From positions 3,596,001 to 3,660,000 of the forward strand of contig NZ_CAXUQC020000001.1 of NCBI RefSeq assembly GCF_964253025.1: DNA of 64,000 nt, given 5' to 3'. The stretch's first letter is position 1, and every line of letters begins with the position of its first letter. Shown here piece by piece: positions 1 through 10,527 of this stretch. The position numbers and the translations under genes were made by a program. The stretch comes from Rhizobacter sp964253025. GTDB lineage: Bacteria > Pseudomonadota > Gammaproteobacteria > Burkholderiales > Burkholderiaceae_C. The notes under the pieces are model-generated. The model did no database searches and had not been told where the DNA came from. It saw only the letters and a list, made by a program, of their open reading frames with translations.

Positions 1-908
1 TCCATGGCGGCGAGGTAGCTCATGGAGCGCGCCTGCTCCAGGTGCAGGAGCATGTCGGCCATGCGGTGCTGCAGGGCCTGGAAGCGGCCGATGGGCTGGC
101 CGAACTGCTGGCGCGTCTTGAGGTACTCGCCAGTCGCATTGACGGTGGCCTCCATGATCCCGACCGCCTCGGCCGTCACGGCCGCCAGGCCGAGGTCGAG
201 CGCACGTTCCACGGCGGCCAGGCCAGCGCCTTCGGCACCCAGGCGGGCCGAGGCCGGCAGCTTGACCTGGTTGAGCGTCACCTCGGCGGCGCGCTGGCCG
301 TCGATGGTGGCGTAGCTTCGCAGCTCGAGGCCCGCTGCATCCTTCGGCACGCGGAACAGCGACACGCCGGCGGGGTCGGTGGAGGCGCCGCTGGCGCGTG
401 CCGACACGATGAGCTCGTCGGCGGCGGCCGCATGGTAGACCACCGCCTTGGCACCGTTCAGCACGAAACCATCGCCTTCAGCCGTCACACGGGTCTCGAC
501 GAAGCCGACCTCGCCTCGGGCTGCTGCTTCCTGATGTGCCACGACAACGATGCGCTCCCCCGCTGCCAGCTGCCCCAGCAGCTCGGCCCGTGCCGGCTCG
601 GTGGCGAAGTCGCGAACGAGCGCGGTGGCGATGACGCCGCTCGTCAGCAGCGGTTCGGCGAGCAGTGCCGGACCGGTGGCCTGCAGGGCGAGTTGGGTCT
701 CGATCGGCCCGTAGCCCAGGCCGCCCTGGTCCTCGGGAACGAGCATCGCCAGCACGCCGAGGTCGGCCAGGCCTTTCCAGGCGTCCCGGCTCCAGCCCTC
801 GGCCGTGCCCAGCACGGCGCGGCGCTGTTCGAAGCTGTAGTCGCCCTGCACGAAGCGGGTGATGGCATCCTGCAGCTGCAGTTGTTCTTCGCTGAAGTTG
901 AAGTCCAT
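1..908 (-). CDS. Acyl-CoA dehydrogenase, small-subunit (PimD-like), partial
   Basis: The gene is cut by the left edge: about 302 N-terminal residues are present and the C-terminus is missing. It reads MDFNFSEEQLQLQDAITRF at the start, the usual beginning of the short ACAD family that pairs with a longer ACAD. Such proteins are FAD enzymes that oxidise acyl-CoA to 2-enoyl-CoA and pass electrons to ETF. The start lies 9 bases after the stop of the 402-residue ACAD upstream, so the two are surely one operon. It closely resembles the ACAD at 7824-8966 (shared FEQRR, AEAVGIM, EYLKTR-QFG-PIG-FQALQHRMADM segments). By analogy to PimC/PimD this would be one half of a heteromeric dehydrogenase; the substrate is not deducible. 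Confidence 0.9.
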   Translation of the reverse strand, partial: MDFNFSEEQLQLQDAITRFVQGDYSFEQRRAVLGTAEGWSRDAWKGLADLGVLAMLVPEDQGGLGYGPIETQLALQATGPALLAEPLLTSGVIATALVRDFATEPARAELLGQLAAGERIVVVAHQEAAARGEVGFVETRVTAEGDGFVLNGAKAVVYHAAAADELIVSARASGASTDPAGVSLFRVPKDAAGLELRSYATIDGQRAAEVTLNQVKLPASARLGAEGAGLAAVERALDLGLAAVTAEAVGIMEATVNATGEYLKTRQQFGQPIGRFQALQHRMADMLLHLEQARSMSYLAAM

Positions 909-917
909 GAGCGTTCC

Positions 918-2126
918 TTACAGGCCCAGCAGCTGCTGGGAGATGATGTTCTTCTGGATCTCGTTGGACCCACCGTAGATCGAGAGCTTGCGCATGTTGC
1001 AGTAGTGCGCGGCGAGCGAGGCGGCGTACTGCGGTCCGACCGACGGCGCGGAGTAGCCAGCGGCCAGCGCCTCCGGGATGTAGGGCAGCGCGTACGGTCC
1101 CACGGCCTGCAGCAGCAGCTCCGTGATGGCCTGCTGGATCTCGGTGCCCTTGATCTTCAGGATGGAGGCGGCTGGGCCCGGCGCACGTTTGTCCTTCTCG
1201 GCCGACAGCACGCGCAGGTTGGTCATCTCGAGCGCGGTGAGGTCCACTTCGACCTGGGCCACCTTGGCGGAGAAGAGCGGGTCCTCGAGCAGCGGCCGAC
1301 CGCGCTTCTTCTCGGTGGCGGCCACGCGCTTCAGGCGGGCGAGTTCCCGCTTGGCGATGCCGATGCCCGCGATGTTGCTTCGCTCGTGGCCGAGCAGGAA
1401 CTTGGCGTAGGTCCAACCCTTGTTCTCCTCGCCGACGAGGTTCTCGGCCGGCACGCGAACGTCCTCGAACCACACCTCGTTCACCTCGTGGGCGCCGTCG
1501 AGCGTGATGATGGGCCGCACGGTGATGCCGGGGCTCTTCATGTCGATCAGCAGGAAGCTGATGCCGCGTTGCGCCTTGGCCTGCGGATCGGTTCGCACGA
1601 GGCAGAAGATCCAGTCGGCATACTGCCCGAGCGTGGTCCAGGTCTTCTGGCCATTGACGACGTAGTGGTCGCCCTGCGCATCGACGCCGCGCACGGCGCG
1701 CATCTTGAGCGAGGCCAGGTCGGAGCCCGAACCCGGTTCCGAATAGCCCTGGCACCACCACTCCTCCGCGCTGCTCAGCTTGGGCAGAAAGCGCTGCTGC
1801 TGCGCGGGCGAGCCGAACGCCATGATCACCGGCGCAACCATCTTGATGCCGAACGGAATCAGGCGCGGTGCGCCACCGGCCGCGCATTCCTCTTCGAAGA
1901 TGTACTGCTCCACGGCGTTCCAGCCGGGGCCACCGAATTCCTTCGACCAGCCCGGGCCGCCCCAGCCGCGTTCGTGCAGGGTGCGTTGCCACAGCACGTG
2001 GTCGTCCCGCGTGAGGCGCAGGCTGTTCATCACCTTGTGGCGAATGCTCTGCGGGAGCTTGTCGCGCACGAACGCGCGAACCTCGTCGCGGAAGGCTTGT
2101 TCTTCAGGAGTAAAGGTCAGGTCCAT
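918..2126 (-). CDS. Acyl-CoA dehydrogenase, large-subunit (PimC-like)
   Basis: This is a complete 402-residue ACAD. It begins MDLTFTPEEQAFRDEVRAF and carries the FAD/substrate segment CQGYSEPGSGSDLASL near residues 128-143 and the conserved NGQKTWTTLGQYADWIF. At the C-terminus the usual YEGT motif, whose Glu is the catalytic base in MCAD and SCAD, reads YGGSNEIQ, so that Glu is replaced by Gly. This is typical of the PimC-like class, where the base may lie elsewhere or in the partner. It sits 9 bases upstream of the small subunit and 15 bases downstream of the hydroxyacyl-CoA dehydrogenase in one minus-strand operon. It is a paralogue of 8993-10213. Function: 2,3-desaturation of an unidentified acyl-CoA in the cytoplasm with ETF as acceptor. 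Confidence 0.93.
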   Translation of the reverse strand: MDLTFTPEEQAFRDEVRAFVRDKLPQSIRHKVMNSLRLTRDDHVLWQRTLHERGWGGPGWSKEFGGPGWNAVEQYIFEEECAAGGAPRLIPFGIKMVAPVIMAFGSPAQQQRFLPKLSSAEEWWCQGYSEPGSGSDLASLKMRAVRGVDAQGDHYVVNGQKTWTTLGQYADWIFCLVRTDPQAKAQRGISFLLIDMKSPGITVRPIITLDGAHEVNEVWFEDVRVPAENLVGEENKGWTYAKFLLGHERSNIAGIGIAKRELARLKRVAATEKKRGRPLLEDPLFSAKVAQVEVDLTALEMTNLRVLSAEKDKRAPGPAASILKIKGTEIQQAITELLLQAVGPYALPYIPEALAAGYSAPSVGPQYAASLAAHYCNMRKLSIYGGSNEIQKNIISQQLLGL

Positions 2127-2141
2127 GGGGGTCCCAGCAGG

Positions 2142-3665
2142 TCAGGATTCTTCGGTGAGCAGCGACAGGCCGAGCAGTGCCCGGCGCTTGAGCCACGGGC
2201 TCGGGCGGTAGCGGGCATCGCCATAGAAGGCGTGCATGCGCTCGAGGATGGTGAGCACCGTGCGGGCGCCGATGCGGTCGCCCCACGCGAGCGGGGGGAA
2301 GGGATAGTTCAGGCCCAGGGCCACGGCGCGGTCGATGTCGGCCGGCGTGGCGATGCGCTGCTGGGCAATGTCGGCCGCGATGTTGACGATCGTCGCGACC
2401 ACCCGCTGAGCCACCATTCCGGCGCTGTCGCGGATCACGGTCACCGGCTTGTCATCGGCACTGAAGAGCGCATGCGCGGCATCGCGCCACTGGGGCGCCG
2501 TCGCAGGTGTGGTCATGACGACACGGCGGCGGCTCGTGTCGAACAAGGTCTCGATGGCGACCGTGCGGACCGGGTCGAGCTGCAGCTGCAAGGCCAGGGT
2601 GGTGGCGTCATCCCCGACCGGTGCGACCACGCACAGGCTCTGCACCTCGGGGCGGGCGCCCGCATCGACGCGCACACCGGCGTTGTCGGCCAGGGCCACG
2701 AGGGTCTCCGGCATGCCCGGCGCGAACCAGACCGAGACGGGCAGCACCGTCGGCGCGGGGGCCTCCGGCACCGCCACACGCTGGCCGTTCTCGTAGCGGT
2801 AGAAGCCGCGGCCCACCTTGCGGCCGACGATGCCCGCCGAGAGCATCTGGCGGGTCAGCGGACTGGGCCGGTAGCGCGGCTCCTCGTAGTACTGGTGGTA
2901 GATGGATTCCATCACCGGGTGGGAGACGTCGAGCGCGGTGATGTCGAGCAGCTCGAAGGGGCCGATGATGAACCCGGCCACCTCACGCAGCACGCGGTCG
3001 GCGTCGTGGTACTCGCACACGCCTTCGGCGAGCAGGCGCAGGGCCTCGGTGCCGAAGCCGCGGCCGGCGTGGTTCACGATGAACCCGGGCGTGTCCTTGG
3101 CGCGCACCGCCGTGTGCCCCATGCGCTGCCCGAGCGCGAGCAGCCGGTCGGTGACAGCGCGGTCGGTCAGCAGGCCATCCACCACCTCCACCACCTTCAT
3201 CACCGGCACCGGGTTGAAGAAGTGGAAGCCCGCCACGCGCTCCGGACGCTGGAGGCCGGCAGCGATGGCGGTGACCGACAGGGACGAGGTGTTGCTCGCC
3301 AGCACGCAGCGCTCGGAGACGATGGCCTCCAGTTGGGCGAACAGCGATTGCTTGGCCTTGAGGTCCTCGACGATCGCTTCGACGACCAGGTCGCAGCCAG
3401 CCAGATCGGACAACGACGCGACCGGGCGCACACGGGACGCCGCAGCGCTCGCCTGTTCAGCCGTCAGCTTGCCGCGCTCCTGAAGCCGCGCCAGGGTCTC
3501 GCCCAGCTTGGCGCAGCCCTGCGCAGCGCCGCCGTCGCGAACATCGAACACGCGCACGTCGAGGCCGGCCTGCGCCGCGATCTGCGCGATGCCCATGCCC
3601 ATGACGCCAGCCCCGACCAGGCCCATGACCTGCAACGGTCCGCCCTGAGCCTCCACTTGTGCCAT
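2142..3665 (-). CDS. 3-hydroxyacyl-CoA dehydrogenase with two C-terminal domains (PaaH-like)
   Basis: This is a 507-residue NAD-dependent 3-hydroxyacyl-CoA dehydrogenase. The Rossmann motif GLVGAGVMGMGIAQ lies at about residues 15-28, and HFFNPVPVMKVVEVVDG near 150 is the family signature. After the first C-terminal helical domain there is a linker of about 100 residues and a second 3HCDH domain (about 400-500). This layout is known from PaaH-type enzymes of phenylacetate and dicarboxylate degradation. It is the first gene of the leftward operon that continues with the ACAD pair, so it likely performs the third beta-oxidation step on their product after a hydratase encoded elsewhere. Its promoter region contains the palindrome described at 3701-3726. 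Confidence 0.93.
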   Translation of the reverse strand: MAQVEAQGGPLQVMGLVGAGVMGMGIAQIAAQAGLDVRVFDVRDGGAAQGCAKLGETLARLQERGKLTAEQASAAASRVRPVASLSDLAGCDLVVEAIVEDLKAKQSLFAQLEAIVSERCVLASNTSSLSVTAIAAGLQRPERVAGFHFFNPVPVMKVVEVVDGLLTDRAVTDRLLALGQRMGHTAVRAKDTPGFIVNHAGRGFGTEALRLLAEGVCEYHDADRVLREVAGFIIGPFELLDITALDVSHPVMESIYHQYYEEPRYRPSPLTRQMLSAGIVGRKVGRGFYRYENGQRVAVPEAPAPTVLPVSVWFAPGMPETLVALADNAGVRVDAGARPEVQSLCVVAPVGDDATTLALQLQLDPVRTVAIETLFDTSRRRVVMTTPATAPQWRDAAHALFSADDKPVTVIRDSAGMVAQRVVATIVNIAADIAQQRIATPADIDRAVALGLNYPFPPLAWGDRIGARTVLTILERMHAFYGDARYRPSPWLKRRALLGLSLLTEES

Positions 3666-3700
3666 TTGTCACTCCAGATTCACATCGCCCTGGACATCAG

Positions 3701-3726
3701 GACTGCATTGCAGAACAATATTCCGC
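3701..3726. promoter_or_regulatory. Putative IclR-family operator upstream of the hydroxyacyl-CoA dehydrogenase
   Basis: CTGCATTGCAG (3703-3713) is an imperfect dyad followed by AA, giving the half-site GCAGAA, and five bases on is the inverted half-site TTCCGC (3721-3726). The same CTGC-N3-GCRGAA core occurs at 10448-10463 and 29275-29289. The site begins 36 bases upstream of the 3665 start and lies between it and the iclR gene, so it could serve both directions. On the minus strand a TTGAAA hexamer lies just upstream of it, but no good -10 is visible. Assignment to the local IclR protein is inference. Confidence 0.45.
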
Positions 3727-3956
3727 TTTCAACGCGGGTTGGAGATTGTTGATGCTGGCGAACCCGGTGTCAACTTCAGCGCCGCACGTTGGCGCGTGCC
3801 GGGCCGGATCGGCCAAGCATCCAGGATAGCGCCGTGCGGGGTCTCTCCGGCACGGGATACCCACAACGCGCCTTTTGCAGATTTGTGTTCCACTTTTCCA
3901 CCATCCAGTGAGCCTGCGATCCAGGCTGCACCGACCGAGCGAGGAACCCCGTACCG

Positions 3957-4754
3957 ATGAACTCCGTTGCCAAGACCGGCAAGACCGCCCCCAAGGAAGA
4001 CCGCCATTTCGTCACCGCACTTGCGCGCGGGCTGGAGGTGCTCGCCTGCTTCCGCTCCGGCGACAAGGCGCTCGGAAACCAGGAAATCGCGCAGCGCTGC
4101 AAGCTGCCCAAATCGACGGTCTCGCGCCTCACCTCGACGCTGACCAAGCTTGACTACCTGATCCAGGTCGAGGAAAGCGGCAAGTACCGCCTCGGTACGG
4201 CCACGCTGTCGCTGGGCAGCGCAATGCTCGCGCGCCTCGACGTCCGGCAGATTGCGCGGCCCCTGATGCAGGAACTCGCGGACAGCACTCGGTCGATGGT
4301 CTCGCTGGGCACGCGCGACCGTCTCTCGATGATCTACGTGGAGAACTGCCGCAGCTCCGCCGCCCTCACCTTGAGCCTCGATGTCGGCTCGCGCATTCCG
4401 GTGGCGTCCTCGGCCATCGGCCGGGCCTACCTCGCTGCGATTCCCGATCGTGAGCGCCTCGATTTCATGGAGCGGGTGCAGGAACTCGACGAAGTGGCGT
4501 GGCCCGACATCCGCGACGGGATCGAGCGCGCGGTGGAGGACTACCGCACCCTGGGCGTGACCTGCTCGTTCGGCGATTGGCAGAAGGACGTCAACGGCAT
4601 CGCCCGCGCCTTCCAGCCGGGCAACGGACTCCCGCCCATGGCCATCAACTGCGGCGGGCCGTCCTTCAACCTGTCGAAGGACTACCTCCTGAACGAAGTT
4701 CGCCCGCGCCTGATCGAGACGGTCTCGAAGCTCGAGGCGTCGCTGCTTCGCTGA
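3957..4754 (+). CDS. IclR-family transcriptional regulator
   Basis: This 265-residue protein has the IclR architecture. A winged helix-turn-helix covers about residues 18-80 (LARGLEVLACFRSGDKALG, then the recognition region CKLPKSTVSRLTSTLTKL), and a ligand-binding effector domain of about 180 residues follows (DRLSMIYVENCRS; ASSAIGRAYLAAIPD). IclR regulators often respond to small organic acids or CoA-pathway metabolites. It stands alone on the plus strand inside minus-strand beta-oxidation genes, divergent from the hydroxyacyl-CoA dehydrogenase across a 291-bp gap. Its stop TGA abuts the stop of the convergent ComB-like gene. It is the best candidate to bind the recurrent palindromes at 3.7, 10.4 and 29.3 kb. 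Confidence 0.95.
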   Translation: MNSVAKTGKTAPKEDRHFVTALARGLEVLACFRSGDKALGNQEIAQRCKLPKSTVSRLTSTLTKLDYLIQVEESGKYRLGTATLSLGSAMLARLDVRQIARPLMQELADSTRSMVSLGTRDRLSMIYVENCRSSAALTLSLDVGSRIPVASSAIGRAYLAAIPDRERLDFMERVQELDEVAWPDIRDGIERAVEDYRTLGVTCSFGDWQKDVNGIARAFQPGNGLPPMAINCGGPSFNLSKDYLLNEVRPRLIETVSKLEASLLR

Positions 4755-5486
4755 TCAGTCCAGCGCGATGCGGTCGCCGTCGAATGACGGCACCACATCG
4801 AGCCAGCTCTTGCGGGCGGCGTAGCGCACTTCGCTCTCGAGTCCCTTGGACAGCATGCGGCGCCCCACGCGCGCCATCCACAGGCTGTGGCGGTTGTCGG
4901 GCTGGCCTTCGTTCTGCGCATGCAGCAGGCCGGCAGCCACTGCCGCGTCGGTGTACTCGCGTTGCCCCGGAGCGGCCCGGAACAAGGAGACCAGGTAGCC
5001 GGCGCCGTAGAAATCCTCGAGATTGAAGCGACCGGCCGAGCCGGCACAGACCAGCAGCACCGTACGGTCGGGGTGATCGCGCAGCACCCGGTTCACCACG
5101 GCTTGGGCGTTGGTGAGGGCGGCGACATAGACATGATGTGCGCCGCGCGACGCGAGCACGGCCGGCGTCCCGTTCGTGGTGGCATAGACCAGCGTGCGAC
5201 CCTTCACGCCCTCGGCCAGCAAGGCGGCGGGAGCGGCATGCAGGAAGCCGGGCAGCGTTTCGGCATTGAGCTCGCCCGCCAGCAGGCAGGAGCCGGCCGG
5301 ATGACGCGCTGCCTCCGCCTGGGCGGCGGCGCCGTCCCGCATCGGAATGACCGCGGTGGCGCCCTCGGCCAGCACCCCGACGATCGTGGTGGTGGCAAAC
5401 AGGATGTCGAGGACGATCACCACCTTGCTGTCGAGGCGCTGCCCGTCCAGTTCTTCCTTCTTCAACAGGACGTGGATTTTCTGCAT
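4755..5486 (-). CDS. 2-phosphosulfolactate phosphatase family protein (ComB-like)
   Basis: This 243-residue protein belongs to the ComB family, Mg-dependent phosphatases that convert 2-phosphosulfolactate to sulfolactate in coenzyme M synthesis. Family features seen are VIVLDILFATTTIVGVLAEGA near residues 21-40, TNGTPAV near 95 and CAGSAGRFNLEDFYGAG near 135-150. In archaeal ComB the first motif usually reads DVLRA(T/S)T; here Phe replaces the Arg. The start at 5486 (MQKIHVLLKKEELDG) is chosen because the upstream in-frame 41 codons are of unlikely composition and overlap the thioesterase. No other coenzyme M genes are in the window, so the real substrate may differ. It follows the thioesterase by 13 bases in the same operon. 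Confidence 0.82.
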   Translation of the reverse strand: MQKIHVLLKKEELDGQRLDSKVVIVLDILFATTTIVGVLAEGATAVIPMRDGAAAQAEAARHPAGSCLLAGELNAETLPGFLHAAPAALLAEGVKGRTLVYATTNGTPAVLASRGAHHVYVAALTNAQAVVNRVLRDHPDRTVLLVCAGSAGRFNLEDFYGAGYLVSLFRAAPGQREYTDAAVAAGLLHAQNEGQPDNRHSLWMARVGRRMLSKGLESEVRYAARKSWLDVVPSFDGDRIALD

Positions 5487-5499
5487 GGAGTCACGGCAT

Positions 5500-5952
5500 T
5501 CAGCCGTCGTTGTGCACCGGTTCGCCGGGCGGTTGGATGGACGCGAAGACGCCACTGCACGAGAGTATCGCCCGCTCGCCGACACGCAGTTCGCAGTCGG
5601 CAAAGGCAAGGCGCCGCCCCACCTTGCGGATGCGCACGTGGGCTTCGAGCCAGTCGCCCGGCCGGGCGGAGTCGATGAAATCAGTCGACAGGTGCACCGT
5701 CACCACCGAGCGCGGTTGGTTCCGTGCGATCGACAGGTTGATGCCGAGCGCACCGTCCGCGAAGGTGACCAGCATGCCGCCGTGCGTGATGCCGATCATG
5801 TTGGCGTGCCGGGACTCGACCCGCAAGCCGAGCACCACCGTGCCGTCCTCCTCCTTGCGGTGGTAGAGCGGCCCCAGCTGGGCGAAGTACGGCCCGCCGC
5901 GCTGGAGCGGCGAGAAGCCATCGGGGACGGACGGGTCCGGTGCCTCGCTCAT
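5500..5952 (-). CDS. PaaI-family hotdog thioesterase
   Basis: This 150-residue hotdog-fold protein carries the PaaI-type active-site segment ITHGGMLVTFADGALG in its middle, followed by VTVHLSTDFIDSARPGDWLEA and a C-terminal strand CELRVGERAILSCSGVF. These enzymes hydrolyse acyl-CoA thioesters and often rescue CoA from dead-end intermediates in degradation pathways. The start at 5952 (MSEAPDPSVPDG) is preferred over an in-frame ATG at 6069 that lies inside the upstream ACAD gene. It begins 11 bases after the stop of the 599-residue ACAD and is followed closely by the ComB-like gene, so all three are probably cotranscribed. Confidence 0.9.
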   Translation of the reverse strand: MSEAPDPSVPDGFSPLQRGGPYFAQLGPLYHRKEEDGTVVLGLRVESRHANMIGITHGGMLVTFADGALGINLSIARNQPRSVVTVHLSTDFIDSARPGDWLEAHVRIRKVGRRLAFADCELRVGERAILSCSGVFASIQPPGEPVHNDG

Positions 5953-5963
5953 GGTGTCCGGCG

Positions 5964-7763
<1,800 letters not shown>

Positions 7764-7823
7764 GGGCTTGTGTCCTTCAGGGGGATCGGCGGCAGGCGGG
7801 CCGCCAGGCCCGCCCGCCTCAGG

Positions 7824-8966
7824 TCACTCGGCGAGCAGCGTGTCGCTGAAGCGCGCCAGGTGATGGTCCGCGTCACCGAACGTGGCGTTGATGAGCGTCA
7901 GGCGCTTGAAGAAGTGCGCGACGATGAGTTCGTCCGTCACGCCCATGCCGCCGTGCATCTGCACCGCGCCCTGGCCCACGGTGCGGGCCGCCTGGCCGAT
8001 GTAGGCCTTGGCGCCCGAGACCGCGCGGCTGCGCTCTGCCGCATCATCGGAATCGGCCTTCAGCGCCGCAAGGGTCGCGAGCGAACGCGACTGCTCGGTG
8101 GCAATCGCCATGTCGGCCATGCGGTGCTGGAGCGCCTGGAACTTGCCGATCGGCACGCCGAACTGCTTGCGCGTCTTGAGGTACTCGAGCGTCGCCGCGT
8201 TGAGTGCCACCATGATGCCGACGGCCTCGGCGCACAGGCCCGCAATGCCGCGGTCGATCGCGCGCTCGATGGCCGGCAACGCGCCGTCCACCGGCCCGAT
8301 CACCGCATCCGCACCCACCTTGACGTCCACGAGCTTCACCTCGGCCGCACGCTGGGCGTCCTGGGTGGCATAGGCCGTGAGCGTGACGCCGGCCGCCTTC
8401 GGGTCGACGAGGAACAAGGTGACGCCCTGGGCATCCGCCCCGGCGCCCGACGTGCGGGCCGAGACGAGCAGCTGGTCGGCGCCCGGGGCACCGACCACCA
8501 CCGCCTTGTGCCCGTTGAGCACGAATCCATCGGCCTCGCGACGTGCCGTGGTGCCGACGTGGGCACGGTTGTAGCGGGCGCCTGGTTCCTGGTGGGCGAG
8601 CGCGGCGATCAGCGTGCCGCCGGTGATGCCGCCCAGCAGGCGATCACGCTGGGCGTCGGTGCCGATGTCGGCGATCAGGCTGCCGGCGACGACCACGGTG
8701 GCCAGGTAGGGTTCGAGCGCCAGGTGCGAACCCAGCGTCTCCATGACGATCATCGTGTCGACCGCACTGCCGCCGAGACCACCGTTCGCTTCCGAGAACG
8801 GCAGGGCCAGCAGGCCGAGCTCGGCATAGGTGGACCAGGCCGCCTTGCTGAAACCGTCCGGTGACTTGGCGATGGTGCGGCGCTGCTCGAAGCCGTAGTC
8901 CTTGGCGAGATAACGACGCAGGCTGTCCTGGATCGCGACTTGTTCTTCGCTGAGATTGAAATCCAT
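7824..8966 (-). CDS. Acyl-CoA dehydrogenase, small-subunit (PimD-like)
   Basis: This complete 380-residue ACAD starts MDFNLSEEQVAIQDSLRRYL and ends in the segment QMHGGMGVTDELIVAHFFKR followed by a short tail without a YEGT motif. It is the paralogue of the truncated gene at the left edge, with the same position relative to a large-subunit ACAD. It is probably one subunit of a heteromeric dehydrogenase, with FAD contacts in the MHGGMG region. Its start lies 26 bases downstream of the large-subunit stop. The complete copy shows what the missing C-terminus of the first copy should look like. Confidence 0.93.
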   Translation of the reverse strand: MDFNLSEEQVAIQDSLRRYLAKDYGFEQRRTIAKSPDGFSKAAWSTYAELGLLALPFSEANGGLGGSAVDTMIVMETLGSHLALEPYLATVVVAGSLIADIGTDAQRDRLLGGITGGTLIAALAHQEPGARYNRAHVGTTARREADGFVLNGHKAVVVGAPGADQLLVSARTSGAGADAQGVTLFLVDPKAAGVTLTAYATQDAQRAAEVKLVDVKVGADAVIGPVDGALPAIERAIDRGIAGLCAEAVGIMVALNAATLEYLKTRKQFGVPIGKFQALQHRMADMAIATEQSRSLATLAALKADSDDAAERSRAVSGAKAYIGQAARTVGQGAVQMHGGMGVTDELIVAHFFKRLTLINATFGDADHHLARFSDTLLAE

Positions 8967-8992
8967 GTGTGTTCTCCGTGCGGGTCCAGGTA

Positions 8993-10213
8993 TCAGAGGC
9001 CGAGGATCATCTGGGAGATGATGTTCTTCTGCACTTCGCTCGAGCCGCCGTAGATGGTGGTCTTGCGGAAGTTGAAGTAGTGGCCGGTGCTGGCCACGTC
9101 GCGCTTGGTGTACTGCGGTGCGAGCGGCTCGCCGTTCCAGGCCGGGTCGAGCGCCTCGGGCAGGTAGGGCAGCGCGTACGGGCCGAGGGCCTGCATCGTC
9201 AGCTCGGTGAGCGTCTGCTGGATCTCGGAGCCCTTGATCTTCAGCATCGAAGCCTCAGGCCCCGGCGGCAGGTGCTTGTCCTCGCCGGCGATGACCTTGA
9301 GGTTGGTGATCTCGAGCGCCATCAGTTCGAGTTCAAGCTGGGCGATGCGGTCACGGAAGCGCGGGTCCTCGATGATGGGGCGGCCGTTGTCACCCGGCTG
9401 GCGGCGCGCCAGCGCCTTCAGCCGCTTGAGGCTGGCCTTCGAGCGGCCGACGCCGGCGATGCCGGTGCGCTCGTGCCCGAGCAGGAACTTGGCATAGGTC
9501 CAGCCCTTGTTTTCCTCGCCCACGCGGTTCTCGACCGGCACCCGCACGTTCTCGAACCACACCTCGTTCACCTCGTGCTCGCCGTCGAGCATGATGATGG
9601 GACGCACGGTGATGCCGGGGGTCTTCATGTCGATGAGCAGGAAGGAAATGCCCTCCTGCTGGCGGCCCTCGGTGCTGGTGCGAACCAGGCAGAAGATCCA
9701 GTCAGCGTACTGACCGAGCGTGGTCCAGGTCTTCTGGCCGTTGACGATGTAGTGCTCGCCGTCGGCATCGGTGCCGCGCACGGCGCGCGTCTTGAGGGAG
9801 GCCAGGTCGGAGCCGGCGCCCGGCTCGGAGTAGCCCTGGCACCACCAGTCGTCGGCCGCGATGATGCGCGGCAGGAAGTGGGCCTTCTGCGCCTCGTTGG
9901 CGAATCGCATGATCACCGGCGCGACCATCTTCAGGCCGAACGGCAATTGCATGGGCGTGCCCACCTCGGCGCACTCCTCGTCGAAGATGTGGCGCTGCAC
10001 CGAATTCCAACCCGTGCCGCCGTACTGCTCCGGCCAGCTGCTGGCACCCCAGCCCTTGGCGTGGAGGATCTTCTGCCAGCGGACGATGTCGTCCTTGGCC
10101 AGGCGCTTGCCGGAAGCCTGCTTGTCCTTGATGTCCGCCGGCAGGGCGGATTCGAGGAAGGCGCGGACTTCCTTGCGGAACGCCTGCTGTTCAGGGGTGT
10201 ATTCGAAGTTCAT
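8993..10213 (-). CDS. Acyl-CoA dehydrogenase, large-subunit (PimC-like)
   Basis: This 406-residue ACAD begins MNFEYTPEQQAFRKEVRAFL; the start at 10213 is chosen because it matches the paralogue at 2126, while the further in-frame ATG at 10261 adds 16 residues of no family similarity. It has CQGYSEPGAGSDLASLKTRA, NGQKTWTTLGQYADWIF and a C-terminal YGGSSEVQKNIISQMILGL. As in the paralogue, Gly stands where MCAD-type enzymes have the catalytic Glu. It is first in its operon and is divergent from the fadB-like gene across a 314-bp gap, which holds promoter and operator candidates. It is cotranscribed with the small subunit at 7824-8966. Confidence 0.93.
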   Translation of the reverse strand: MNFEYTPEQQAFRKEVRAFLESALPADIKDKQASGKRLAKDDIVRWQKILHAKGWGASSWPEQYGGTGWNSVQRHIFDEECAEVGTPMQLPFGLKMVAPVIMRFANEAQKAHFLPRIIAADDWWCQGYSEPGAGSDLASLKTRAVRGTDADGEHYIVNGQKTWTTLGQYADWIFCLVRTSTEGRQQEGISFLLIDMKTPGITVRPIIMLDGEHEVNEVWFENVRVPVENRVGEENKGWTYAKFLLGHERTGIAGVGRSKASLKRLKALARRQPGDNGRPIIEDPRFRDRIAQLELELMALEITNLKVIAGEDKHLPPGPEASMLKIKGSEIQQTLTELTMQALGPYALPYLPEALDPAWNGEPLAPQYTKRDVASTGHYFNFRKTTIYGGSSEVQKNIISQMILGL

Positions 10214-10397
10214 GCGAGTCGTCTCCTGGGCACGTGACGTGAGCGGTCCGGCATTCTGCACCGCAAAACTGGCAATTAGAAATTGGAACTTTCCCGATTT
10301 CCGAAAAGACCCTCCGTGTCGCCTTCGTGATTGCGCGACGCGATTGTTTGCGACCTACTGCCGAGCTCCGAAGTGGCAGAGCCGGGGATTCGCCTTG

Positions 10398-10426
10398 TTT
10401 ACAACGCAGGGGCCTCTGGCTAGGAT
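10398..10426 (+). promoter_or_regulatory. Putative sigma-70 promoter of the fadB-like operon
   Basis: TTTACA at 10398-10403 and TAGGAT at 10421-10426 are separated by exactly 17 bases, a good sigma-70 arrangement. Transcription would start near 10433 and run into the fadB-like gene at 10528. The palindrome at 10448-10463 would lie just downstream of the start site, a position suited to repression. Confidence 0.5.
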
Positions 10427-10447
10427 AGTCCACTTTTCAAAATACAG

Positions 10448-10463
10448 GTCTGCACAGCGGAAC
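10448..10463. promoter_or_regulatory. Putative IclR-family operator of the fadB-like operon
   Basis: GTCTGCACAGCGGAAC matches the perfect palindrome at 29275-29289 in 12 of its 15 aligned bases, and shares the CTGC-N3-GCRGAA core with the site at 3701-3716. It lies about 65 bases upstream of the fadB-like start and just past the predicted transcription start. Binding by the IclR protein at 3957-4754 is inference. Confidence 0.45.
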
Positions 10464-10527
10464 CAGAGACAAGCCGCGACATGGCAGCAGCCCCCGATTC
10501 CCGTCACCGCCCCAGAGGAACCCCACC

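Larger units (their letters stand above)
10214..10527. other. Divergent intergenic region between ACAD and fadB-like operons
   Basis: This 314-bp AT-richer gap separates two divergent operons. It holds the plus-strand promoter and the palindrome listed separately, plus the 10-mer TCCACTTTTC at 10429-10438, which also occurs at 3889-3898 upstream of iclR. No convincing ORF is present in it. A ribosome binding site AGAGGA lies about 9 bases before the 10528 start. The leftward promoter for the ACAD pair was not recognised. Confidence 0.6.

Noticed and set aside
42..3752. A 1236-residue open frame on the plus strand opposite the ACAD and hydroxyacyl-CoA dehydrogenase genes
   Set aside because: It mirrors three well-supported minus-strand genes, is rich in His, Gln, Arg and Gly typical of antisense reading of GC-rich codons, and shows no domain.
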